Positions 24,195-32,324 of a stretch of 64,000 bases of DNA are shown here, one piece after another. Position 1 is the stretch's first letter. Each line of letters starts with the position of its first letter. Location of the stretch: contig JAQCEM010000007.1 of assembly GCA_027729635.1 (NCBI GenBank), forward strand, positions 9,521 to 73,520. Reading direction: 5' to 3'. A model generated the notes under the pieces. That model saw only the letters and a program-made list of their open reading frames with translations, was not told the origin of the DNA and ran no database searches. Position numbers and translations under genes: made by a program. This DNA is from Casp-actino8 sp001510335. Its GTDB lineage: Bacteria > Actinomycetota > Acidimicrobiia > Acidimicrobiales > Ilumatobacteraceae.

Positions 24195-26477
24195 ATGGAA
24201 GGTCGCCAGCAAGTACTCGCCGACACCAAATTGCGCGGGGTGAAGTTGACCCATGCCTTATGTCAGGCGACTGACGATTGGTTGAGAAACATATGGGCTG
24301 ACGCGTGCGAGTCCGTCAAAGTTTCGAAGCGAGTGGCACTTGTCGCCGTCGGTGGATACGGGCGAGGAGAACTGGCACCGTTCAGCGACCTTGATCTGAT
24401 GCTCGTACATGACGGGACCAAAAATATTGACGATCTCGCGTCAAAGATCTGGTATCCGATTTGGGACTCTGGAACAAAACTTGGTCACTCGGTTTGCACT
24501 GTGAAACAAGCCGTCGAGCTGGCAAAGTCTGAACTAGATGCGGCAACTGCATTGTTGAGCGTTCGCTTGTTAGCAGGTGACGAGTCACTTGCTCATGAGT
24601 TGAGTGCTGAGGGAATCAAAACTTGGAAAGCAAGCGCCTCCCTGCGGTTACCACAACTGATGCAACGAGTTCGTGATCGACAACATGAAAATGGTGAAGT
24701 TGCTTTCTTGCTTGAACCGAATCTGAAAGAAGGATACGGCGGCCTACGCGACATAGATGCTTTGACATGGGCTGAAGCAGCCGGAGTTGAAATTACGCGT
24801 TCTGATCGTGATGCTTTGAACGCTGGTCGCGATGTATTGATGGCTGTTCGAGTAGCGCTGCATCGCCATGTGGGGCGAGCCGTTGAGGTGATGCATCTTG
24901 AAGATCAGGACTCGGTGGCAACTTTGTGCGGGTATCGCAATGCCGATGCCTTAGTTGCAGCACTTTCAAATGCCGGACGGTCAGTTGCCTGGGTGGGTGA
25001 TGAAGTGTGGGCACGGGTTGCTGCAGCAAGAACCAAACCCGTCAAAGATCAACATCTAGCGCCTGGTGTAATTTTGCATCAAGGCGAAGTTCATCTAGAT
25101 GAAACTGTTGATCCTTCAACCGATCCCACGCTATTGCTCCGAGTCGCGGCCTCGGCCGCGCGGCATAAAGCCCGTATTGATCGCCCAACTCTTGATCGTC
25201 TTGCTCAATCATGCCCGCCGATGCCGTCACCGTGGCCGGTTGGTGCGATCGATGATTTTGTTGGATTGTTGTTGACGGCTCACGATGCGATTCCGGTTCT
25301 TGAAGCACTTGATCAACGTGGCCTATGGGTCAAAGTGTTACCCGAGTGGGCCCCGAATCGCAGTCGACCTCAGCGCAATGCGTATCACCGATTTACGGTT
25401 GACCGACACTTGTGGGAGGCAACTGCGAACGCGGCAACATGGGCTGATCGAGTTGCGCGCCCCGACCTACTTGTTTTGGGAGCACTCTTTCACGACATCG
25501 GCAAGGGTTACCCCGGTGATCACACCGAAGTTGGCGTCACGATGGTTGAGCGCATCGGACCACGACTTGGTCTGAACGCTGAAGATACTCAAGTGATCTG
25601 CAACATGGTGAAGAATCATTTATTGCTACCTGATGTAGCGACGCGCCGCGATTTGGCAGATAGCGCAACGATCATGCTGGTCGCCGACGAAGTAAAAACA
25701 CCCTTGGTTCTTGATCTTTTACACGGTCTCACTGAAGCTGACAGTTTGGCGACAGGGACTGCGGCATGGGGAACATGGAAGGCCGAGTTGGTGAATGATC
25801 TGGTGCGACGGGTTCACCTCGTACTGGGCGGTGCAGAAATTGAAGAAGCACAGTGGCGGCTATTTCCAGATGCTGAAGTGCTGGAATTGATGGCGGGTGG
25901 AGTGGTGACCTTTGGTGTCGCCGATGATTCGGTGACAGTGGTGAGCCCCGACCGTCCCGGAACATTTAGTCGTGTGGCCGGAGTATTGGCCCTGCATGGT
26001 TTAGGAGTATTGGGCGCACAAGCCCACTCTGATGAACAGGGAATGGCAGCATCGCAATTCAGAGTGATTGTTCCGAGTCATGGTCCTATTGGGTGGGCAC
26101 CGATTGTTCAAAATCTGACGCGGGCACTTCATGGTGAATTGGCGATTGAGGCTCGATTATCCGAACGAGCAAAAACCTATCGCCGGAAGCGTCGCTCGGC
26201 CGGAGAATTAGCGGCGCCACGAGTGACATTCTTTGATGAAGCATCATCAAATGCGACGGTGATTGAAGTGCGTGCGCCCGATCAACACGGAATTTTGCAC
26301 CGAGTGACCAAGGCAATGGCCGAAGTCGGACTAGATATTCGCCATGCAACGGTGCAAACAATTGGCGACGAAGTCGTTGACTCGTTCTATGTGCGAACTG
26401 CTCGAGGCGAAAAATTGACCGACAAATTCCATCGTCAAGAAGTTGAACGGGCGATTCTGTTCTCCTTGGCTTCGTAA
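24195..26477 (+). CDS. glnD: [Protein-PII] uridylyltransferase GlnD
   Basis: Bifunctional nitrogen sensor that uridylylates and deuridylylates PII. Order of domains: nucleotidyltransferase with VGGYGRGELAPFSDLDLM near residue 55, EPNLKEGYGGLRDIDALTW, an HD hydrolase domain with LFHDIGKGYPGDH near residue 440, and two C-terminal ACT domains (PDRPGTFSRVAGVLALHGL and PDQHGILHRVTKAMAEVGL) that bind glutamine. About 760 aa, near full family length. The ATG at 24195 is preferred to the TTG at 24162. No glnB or amtB is next to it, unlike the usual actinobacterial amtB-glnB-glnD order. Confidence 0.93.
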   Translation: MEGRQQVLADTKLRGVKLTHALCQATDDWLRNIWADACESVKVSKRVALVAVGGYGRGELAPFSDLDLMLVHDGTKNIDDLASKIWYPIWDSGTKLGHSVCTVKQAVELAKSELDAATALLSVRLLAGDESLAHELSAEGIKTWKASASLRLPQLMQRVRDRQHENGEVAFLLEPNLKEGYGGLRDIDALTWAEAAGVEITRSDRDALNAGRDVLMAVRVALHRHVGRAVEVMHLEDQDSVATLCGYRNADALVAALSNAGRSVAWVGDEVWARVAAARTKPVKDQHLAPGVILHQGEVHLDETVDPSTDPTLLLRVAASAARHKARIDRPTLDRLAQSCPPMPSPWPVGAIDDFVGLLLTAHDAIPVLEALDQRGLWVKVLPEWAPNRSRPQRNAYHRFTVDRHLWEATANAATWADRVARPDLLVLGALFHDIGKGYPGDHTEVGVTMVERIGPRLGLNAEDTQVICNMVKNHLLLPDVATRRDLADSATIMLVADEVKTPLVLDLLHGLTEADSLATGTAAWGTWKAELVNDLVRRVHLVLGGAEIEEAQWRLFPDAEVLELMAGGVVTFGVADDSVTVVSPDRPGTFSRVAGVLALHGLGVLGAQAHSDEQGMAASQFRVIVPSHGPIGWAPIVQNLTRALHGELAIEARLSERAKTYRRKRRSAGELAAPRVTFFDEASSNATVIEVRAPDQHGILHRVTKAMAEVGLDIRHATVQTIGDEVVDSFYVRTARGEKLTDKFHRQEVERAILFSLAS

Positions 26478-26493
26478 GAGGTATCTTCTAGTT

Positions 26494-27201
26494 ATGAGCG
26501 ATGCAACGTCAGCAGATTTCACTCGCGACTTAGTACGTTGGAGCGAAACTCTCGCCGGTATCGCTCGTACCGGAATGGGTTTTACGCAAAACTTGTATGA
26601 ACGCGAACGCTACGAAGAGGTCCTACATGTCGCGGCTGATATCAAGGCTGCAGCAGATGAAGCATTAGAGGTACGCCGCGAACAAGATCACTTTGTCCAA
26701 GAGTGGATGGAATCAGTCGGCGAGGGGATCCCAGGGTACGTCACTCCAAAAGTCGCAATTGGTGCAATTGTCGGAAACGACGAGGGCGAAATTCTTCTGA
26801 TGCAACGTGCCGACTCTGGAATCTGGTTGTATCCAACTGGTTGGGCTGATGTGGGTTATTCGGCCAGTGAAGTGGCGGTCAAAGAAGTGCTGGAAGAAAC
26901 AGGCATCGAATGTGAGCCAATGCAATTGCTCGGCGTTATTGATGGTCAGCGAATGGGTTTCAGTCGTTTCGGTATGTATATGTTGCTCTTTCATTGCCGT
27001 GCGACTGGCGGAACTTTGCAAGGTCATCCGCTTGAAACGAGCGGGCTCGGCTGGTTTGCGGCAGATGCATTGCCGAGCGCTACCGCCGGTATTGAATGGT
27101 GGGGGCAGATGGCATTCAATGCGATCAACGGTGAGCGATCAATCGCAACATTTGATTCGCCACGTCCAGCAGTGTGGCGACAGGGTAACTCAGCAGACTG
27201 A
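26494..27201 (+). CDS. Nudix hydrolase with N-terminal helical domain
   Basis: 235 aa. An N-terminal helical segment of about 70 residues (RYEEVLHVAADIKAAADEAL) precedes a Nudix domain with the box ADVGYSASEVAVKEVLEETG, where K replaces the usual R of REUXEE. Proteins of this layout often hydrolyse ADP-ribose or NDP-sugars; the substrate here is unknown. It starts 17 bases after glnD and may share its transcript; it converges with the PAC2 gene one base away. Confidence 0.82.
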   Translation: MSDATSADFTRDLVRWSETLAGIARTGMGFTQNLYERERYEEVLHVAADIKAAADEALEVRREQDHFVQEWMESVGEGIPGYVTPKVAIGAIVGNDEGEILLMQRADSGIWLYPTGWADVGYSASEVAVKEVLEETGIECEPMQLLGVIDGQRMGFSRFGMYMLLFHCRATGGTLQGHPLETSGLGWFAADALPSATAGIEWWGQMAFNAINGERSIATFDSPRPAVWRQGNSAD

Positions 27202-27202
27202 A

Positions 27203-28174
27203 TCAGTCGTCGTGTTGACTACGTAAGAACTGTTCGACTTCTTCCATGAGGGCGTCGCTGTCAACTGGCTCATCGGGAAGCGGGCCACTCAGGGGCGGCG
27301 CATCGTCCATTCCTTCAAAACGAAGTTGATCAGGCGAGACGCCGTACGACGGCATGTCATCTTCGTCGTCGTAATCTTCGTCGTAGTCATCATCGTCATC
27401 ATCACCGCGGTTTTCGAGGCGATCAAGATAACGGGCCATTGATGGATCGGTGCTAATGAGATCGTCAATTTGCTCTTCGTAGAGTTCGGCCTGGGCATCA
27501 AGCATCATTGTGGGTGCATCGCAGCCAACAATTTCGGCGAGGCGTTCGATGAGCGCAGAAGCGGCTTTTGGCGAGGGGATTTGGGCTGCGTACGCTGGCA
27601 CCGCAGCCCACAAAGAAGCAGCAGAAAAACCGGCAGAGTGGGCAGCATCATTGAGTACGCCAACAATTCCGGTGGGGCCTTCGTAGCGACTGCGCTGCAA
27701 ATCGTGAGCATCAATCATTGTTTGATCAGTAGCCGTTCCGAGCACTTGGGTTTCGTGGCGGTGTGGAACATCGGCCAAAAGCGCACCGAGAGAAATAAAA
27801 GTTGATGCGTTGTATTCGCGGGCGACGCCAACAATCTGTTCGCTAAAGAGTTTCCAACGTAACGCCGGCTCGGGACCAAGGACAAGAATCAGATCAACAT
27901 CACCACTGGTGACGCTCCAAAGACTGACGGTCGGCCACACAATATGCCGAGTCGAGTCGGTCTTGAGCCGCACATGCGGGCGGATAGTTGCGAAGTCAGT
28001 GAATTCTTCGGGATTGATTTCGGCAAGAGGCGCCGCTCCCAAATTTTCAACAAGATGTTTGACGGCTGTGCTGGCAGCATCGGCGGCGTCGTTCCAGCCG
28101 GTGAAGGCGGCGATGACATGGGGTCGACGCAATTCAGGTCGACGGATCCAACGGACGTGCTCGAGATCAGCCAT
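27203..28174 (-). CDS. PAC2 family protein
   Basis: 323 aa. The PAC2 (proteasome-assembling-chaperone-like) domain spans about residues 1-240: HVIAAFTGWNDAADAASTAVKHL, VDLILVLGPEPALRWKLFSEQI, YEGPTGIVGVLNDAAHSAGF. The C-terminal 80 residues are very acidic, including a 16-residue Asp/Glu/Tyr run, and probably disordered. Actinobacterial PAC2 proteins occur near proteasome functions, but no proteasome gene is in the window. Confidence 0.85.
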   Translation of the reverse strand: MADLEHVRWIRRPELRRPHVIAAFTGWNDAADAASTAVKHLVENLGAAPLAEINPEEFTDFATIRPHVRLKTDSTRHIVWPTVSLWSVTSGDVDLILVLGPEPALRWKLFSEQIVGVAREYNASTFISLGALLADVPHRHETQVLGTATDQTMIDAHDLQRSRYEGPTGIVGVLNDAAHSAGFSAASLWAAVPAYAAQIPSPKAASALIERLAEIVGCDAPTMMLDAQAELYEEQIDDLISTDPSMARYLDRLENRGDDDDDDYDEDYDDEDDMPSYGVSPDQLRFEGMDDAPPLSGPLPDEPVDSDALMEEVEQFLRSQHDD

Positions 28175-28252
28175 TGACTGTAACGATACCGCCCAAAATG
28201 GGCTCCGAAATCAGTTCACCCACATCACTTTGGCGCGTCTTTACCGTTGCAT

Positions 28253-29335
28253 TTACAGATTTGGGCGGATAATGAACTGGCCAAATCCGCCGTCGCCAGT
28301 GACCTCGTCGACGAGATTGCTGTCGTATACCTCGTTCGGACCCTGCATGAGGTCGTACTCGGTGGCACCAACTGGAGTTGTTACCAAAGTCCAGGCTTGG
28401 CGTTTGTAAGTCAAGTTCTGCGGATGAAGACGATGAGCCTCTTTCCACCACTGCACCGCGGCATCTGAATTGTTTTGGCGGTGAAAGTACTCACCAAGTT
28501 CGAAACATGCAGTTGCTCGCGCTTCATTGTCGGAGCGCGGCTGACTTCGGGCGATGACTTCGTCGGGAGTGAGGGCAAACTGCGAAGATGATCCATTGCG
28601 GACCCAATCCAAAATGGCTTCGCGGTAGGCCTCGGCGTCATCGGGAATCGCTTTGACTGCGTGCATCATTTTGTTGAGTTGTTCAGGAAGACCTTCGGGA
28701 ATTTCCATATCACGTAATGGACTACGTTCAATTGATGCACCTTCGGCTGGCCGAACCAACACTCCGTCTTCGTCAATCCATGCGGCCATCGGAATATTTG
28801 TAAATCCGAATAATGAATTCGTGATATGCAACGTGTCAACCAAACTTGGATGCGTTGGATTGACGAGGTCATTCCAAGGCTTCGCTAATGCTGGGTCAAT
28901 ATCTAGTGCAACGGTGACAACAGTTGCTCCGAGGCTTTCGATTTCATTGTGAAGTGCTTGCCACCCGGGCAAGCTAGAGCGGCAGCCTCAATAACTAGAC
29001 CAGGCAACCAGAATGACTTTCTTGCCACGCAATGATGACAACTTGAAGGAATCGCCGTTGAATGTTTTCAACTCGGGGTCGGCGGCAACTGCGGTGCTGA
29101 GCGACTTACCGGAGAGTGTTGCTGAACCAAGTGCCCAGACTCCGTGATCGGTGTCGTGGACAAGTGGCATACCCAATTTTTGTGCGGCGATTGCAATGTC
29201 AATCATGCCGTCGGGAGATAACGCACCTGGTGCTGGAACACATACTTCGCCGCGACACAGCCCTTCTGGCTTTGGTTGCCAGTCGGTTGCTCGTGCGAAC
29301 TCGTTGACAGTAGCGCGGAGTTCAGTCAAGATCAT
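28253..29335 (-). CDS. Thioredoxin-fold (TlpA/ResA/AhpC-TSA-like) selenoprotein, UGA read as Sec116
   Basis: A single 360-codon gene with an in-frame TGA at 28988-28990. Reading through gives ILVAWSSY-U-GCRSSLPGWQ. Compared with ResA/TlpA enzymes (WxxWCxxC...P), the UGA falls exactly at the first redox cysteine, and Cys118 is a possible partner, making a U-x-C rather than C-x-x-C site. Before it is an N-terminal region of 115 residues with a CRGEVC pair (Cys27, Cys32) and the usual beta strand SLRGKKVILVAW; after it the fold continues with VVTVALD, NIPMAAWIDEDGVLVRP (cis-Pro), and a C-terminal TPR-like helix pair (ATACFELGEYFHRQNNSDAAVQWW). It is soluble: no signal peptide. Likely a thiol/selenol oxidoreductase or peroxidase. 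The ATG at 29335 lacks a clear Shine-Dalgarno. Confidence 0.9.
28956..28990 (-). promoter_or_regulatory. Sec UGA codon with predicted bacterial SECIS hairpin
   Basis: After TGA (28990-28988) come 13 bases, then a perfect 7-bp stem GCTTGCC/GGCAAGC (28974-28968 and 28962-28956) closing the 5-base loop CGGGT. The loop begins 20 bases after the UGA, within the 16-37-base range of known bacterial SECIS elements, and its second base is G, as their consensus demands. SelB would bind this stem-loop to bring Sec-tRNA to the UGA. Confidence 0.82.
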
Positions 29336-29356
29336 GTCGTCAGTATGTCACTCAAG

Positions 29357-29372
29357 CCACACGAAAGTGTGG
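29357..29372. terminator. Small hairpin between amidohydrolase and selenoprotein genes
   Basis: 6-bp stem CCACAC/GTGTGG with a GAAA loop on the plus strand, in the 50-base gap between two minus-strand genes. There is no T run. It may separate their transcripts, but a role is not established. Confidence 0.4.
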
Positions 29373-29385
29373 TTGGGGCCTCTCT

Positions 29386-30711
29386 CTAGCCGAGACTACG
29401 GACTTTGAGGGCATGGGCCTTTTCGTGGAATTTGGCCCGAATGAGATCTTCATCAACCCCGAGCACGCGCCCGTTTTCCATGATGAACTGGCCATTCACG
29501 ATGGTGTGGCGCACATCGTCGGCGCGGGTTGAATAGACGAGCGCAGACATCGGATTATAAACCGGCTGCGCATGAGCGGTCTCAAGGTTGACCACGATGA
29601 CATCGGCCTTGGCGCCAACTTCAATTCGACCAGTATCTGGACGATTCATGGCGAGAGCACCTTGATACGTCGACATTTCAAGGAGTTCGTTGATCTTTAA
29701 GAATTCAACATCGCCGGTGTTGGTCTTGTGAATGAGCCCAGCGAATTTCATTTCTTGGAACATGTCACTGGCGTTATGGCTTGCTGGTCCATCGGTTGCC
29801 AGACCGACAGTGATGCCGGCTTCGCGAACTTGGCGAAGGGGCATCGTGCCCGAACCTAACTTCGCGTTACAGACGGGGCAGTGGCCAATCTTTGTGCCGG
29901 TTTCGGCCAACAACTTAATGTCTGTCGCATCGAGTTGCGAACAATGTCCGGCGGTGACATCTGGTCCTAGGAAACCAAGCGAGTGCAACCACTGCACTGG
30001 GCGCAGTCCATAGTTGTCTAGGCAGTAATTCACCTCCTGCATACCTTCGGACAAATGAGTGTGAATTGGTACTTGGTGTGCGTCAGCAACTTCGCGAACG
30101 AGTCGCCACATTTCCTCGCCACATGAATAGACCGCGTGCGGTGACAAAGCGATGCGCAAAAGGTCGTCGCGAGTCTTGTGATGTTGAGCGGCAAGATTGC
30201 CGAAATTGTTAATGGTCTTCCACGAGTAGTCGGTGATTGATGCGTAGAGGCCGCGATCGGCAAATCCGTATCCGAGTGTTGCGCGCAAGGGAATCTCTTT
30301 GAGGGCTTCAATTTGAGGTTCAACTGCATACGCATCGAAATGTTCGTTGAATGAAGTGATTCCCGAGCGTGCCATTTCAACAAGGCCACACATACTCGCC
30401 CAATAAAGCGTTTCCTCGTCAAAGTTTTGCTTGAGCTTCCACATGGTCTCGAGCCATTCAAAAAGCAGAACGTCTTCAAGAAGTCCGCGTAGCAACAAGT
30501 TTGAGGCGATGTGAGTATGACTGTTGCAGAATCCCGGCATGACTGCACAGTTGCGGGCGTCAATCACTTTCTTGGCGTTAGAAACATCAATGCTTTGTGC
30601 TGTTCCCACTGCACTTATCGAGTTGCCCGTGATGGCAACGACGCCATTGTTGATAACGGGGCGACCCGCCATTGGTAATACTGCGCCGTTAATGATTGCG
30701 ATATCGATCAT
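29386..30711 (-). CDS. Amidohydrolase, S-adenosylhomocysteine/5-methylthioadenosine or guanine deaminase-like
   Basis: 441-aa metal-dependent deaminase or hydrolase of the MtaD/SsnA/TrzA group. All metal ligands are in place: PGFCNSHTHI (HxH), PIHTHLSEGMQEV (His and Glu), TAGHCSQLDA (His), and GLATDGPASHN (Asp). Substrate could be an adenosine derivative, guanine or an s-triazine-like ring; motifs alone do not decide. It follows the SCO6745-type gene by 26 bases and may be in one operon with it. Confidence 0.85.
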   Translation of the reverse strand: MIDIAIINGAVLPMAGRPVINNGVVAITGNSISAVGTAQSIDVSNAKKVIDARNCAVMPGFCNSHTHIASNLLLRGLLEDVLLFEWLETMWKLKQNFDEETLYWASMCGLVEMARSGITSFNEHFDAYAVEPQIEALKEIPLRATLGYGFADRGLYASITDYSWKTINNFGNLAAQHHKTRDDLLRIALSPHAVYSCGEEMWRLVREVADAHQVPIHTHLSEGMQEVNYCLDNYGLRPVQWLHSLGFLGPDVTAGHCSQLDATDIKLLAETGTKIGHCPVCNAKLGSGTMPLRQVREAGITVGLATDGPASHNASDMFQEMKFAGLIHKTNTGDVEFLKINELLEMSTYQGALAMNRPDTGRIEVGAKADVIVVNLETAHAQPVYNPMSALVYSTRADDVRHTIVNGQFIMENGRVLGVDEDLIRAKFHEKAHALKVRSLG

Positions 30712-30737
30712 CGCAACATTCTTACCGCTTGCAAGTC

Positions 30738-31640
30738 TTAGCGGTGGCTTGCGGCCTCGGCAAGTTCATGAGGTCCCGAACCGGGGTAACCCTTGAAGTT
30801 TCGAACGAACTGTGACCACGGTCCGAGCGTGGCGATGAGCAGGTCGAAATTTTCGCCGATTGCGCTGATGACCTGACGCATTTGCTCATCGGTATTGATT
30901 TCAACTTGTTCGCGTAGTTGTCGTCCATTGTCGGTGAAAGCGCCTTCAGCAATAAGGCCACGCGATTCAAGACGATCAATAGCGGCGGTGTAGTCATCTT
31001 CGCTCCAGGCTCGGGTGCGACTGTACGACTTGAGGGGGAGACCCCAAAAGAGTTCGGTGAGCAATCCAATTTCGGTCGCATTAAGACCAGCAGAAATCCA
31101 AGCCGCTGTATGTGAGTCGCCGCGGTATTCACGCAACATGTCACCAAAGTGCCACACCGCACCAAGATCGGTTTCGGGAATTGATTGGTGCAAGGCACCA
31201 GCGAATAGTGGACGTCCCTCGGGACGAAGCACTGCAATTGCACGTTCGAGTATTTGGCGAGCCTTATTGACCCCACCGGGTTTTGCACCAAGGATTCGTT
31301 CAAGTTGACCAATTGCGCCATTGCGCCGCGCTGCATAAATTGTTGTCGCGTCGGTGATCTGCCAACCAGCAGTGACTGCTGGGACGACGACGCGTGGATT
31401 GAAAACTGCAAATGCTGCTGCGACCACTTCACCCGAAACTTGGCCCATCAATGAACCGCGACTCGTGAAGTAGGCAACGCCTTCGGGAAGTGCAACTCCA
31501 TTCATGTCACCAGGACTTGGTTGGAATCCGAGAGCCACATAGTTGGCATGACATTCGGGCGAAAAGTAGACCTGCCCAATAATTGGTTCAAGTGCGCCAC
31601 CTAAAGCGCGGGCTTTTGTGGAGAGTTCGCGTGAATCCAT
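30738..31640 (-). CDS. SCO6745 family protein
   Basis: 300-aa soluble actinobacterial protein. The pattern of an N-terminal ARALGGALEPIIGQVYFSPE, with GFYFTSRGSLMGQV-like VAYFTSRGSLMGQVSGEVVA in the first quarter, then a helical body and a C-terminal winged-helix-like part (AIDRLESRGLIAEGAFTDNG), matches the SCO6745/SalK family, whose biochemical role is unknown. Divergent from the GNAT gene, 39 bases between starts. Confidence 0.72.
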   Translation of the reverse strand: MDSRELSTKARALGGALEPIIGQVYFSPECHANYVALGFQPSPGDMNGVALPEGVAYFTSRGSLMGQVSGEVVAAAFAVFNPRVVVPAVTAGWQITDATTIYAARRNGAIGQLERILGAKPGGVNKARQILERAIAVLRPEGRPLFAGALHQSIPETDLGAVWHFGDMLREYRGDSHTAAWISAGLNATEIGLLTELFWGLPLKSYSRTRAWSEDDYTAAIDRLESRGLIAEGAFTDNGRQLREQVEINTDEQMRQVISAIGENFDLLIATLGPWSQFVRNFKGYPGSGPHELAEAASHR

Positions 31641-31679
31641 GGGCTAACCGTAGAACGAGATCAACCTAGACTCATTACC

Positions 31680-32114
31680 GTGAGCGTTCAGATCGAAATA
31701 TGTGAAGTAGTCAATGATGATGTCGTGCAGGCATTTGAGATGTTGATCCCACAATTGTCAAAGTCAAACCCACCTCCAAGCCGCGCAGAATTGGAAGTAC
31801 TTGTCAAGTCCGAAGCATCAACGCTGTTCTTGGCAAAACTTGATGGTCGCATTGTCGGTTCATTAACTCTCGTGATGTTCCGTATTCCTACTGGCGCACG
31901 TGCATGGATTGAAGATGTCGTTGTTGATGATTCGGCGCGTGGGCACGGGGCTGGAGAGTCCCTCAATCAAGCCGCACTTGATTTTGCAAAAGCCAACGGC
32001 GCCATCACAGTTGATCTGACGTCGCGCCCATCACGCGAGGCCGCGAATCGCTTGTACCAGCGCATGGGTTTCAAACTCCGTGAATCAAATTTGTATCGGT
32101 TTGAATTGGAATAA
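31680..32114 (+). CDS. GNAT family N-acetyltransferase
   Basis: 144 aa, one GNAT domain. Acetyl-CoA binding motif A is visible as AWIEDVVVDDSARGHGAGESLNQ, where the usual Q/RxxGxG/A is RGHGAG, and the C-terminal strand-helix is NRLYQRMGFKLRE. Substrate unknown. GTG start. Confidence 0.85.
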   Translation: MSVQIEICEVVNDDVVQAFEMLIPQLSKSNPPPSRAELEVLVKSEASTLFLAKLDGRIVGSLTLVMFRIPTGARAWIEDVVVDDSARGHGAGESLNQAALDFAKANGAITVDLTSRPSREAANRLYQRMGFKLRESNLYRFELE

Positions 32115-32324
32115 CGTCGTATTTGGGGCGCGAGTTGGTAGGTGAAGAAGAATTTGGGGTGGTGATTCATCTCAACAGTGCCCGACCACCTTTTGGGTGT
32201 CAAAACTGAGAATTGACCGATTAAAAAGAGTTGACGAGCACCAAATTCTCTGATGTGACTTGGTAATTTCTCCCTACTCTTGCAAGGATAGATATGTACT
32301 CAATTGAGATGGAGAATGCTAGCC

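Noticed and set aside
28190..28206. Hairpin GCCC-AAAAT-GGGC between PAC2 and the selenoprotein as terminator
   Set aside because: Only four to five base pairs and no T run.
28253..28972. Second part of the selenoprotein as its own TTG-started gene
   Set aside because: It begins in the middle of a thioredoxin fold, has no ribosome site, is in frame with the upstream part and is separated from it only by a UGA with a downstream SECIS-like stem.
32115..32324. Riboswitch in the 210-base leader of the Baeyer-Villiger monooxygenase
   Set aside because: Only a loose GGTGGT...ACCACC pairing near 32157-32192 is visible; no conserved riboswitch core was recognised. I see no gene in this stretch.
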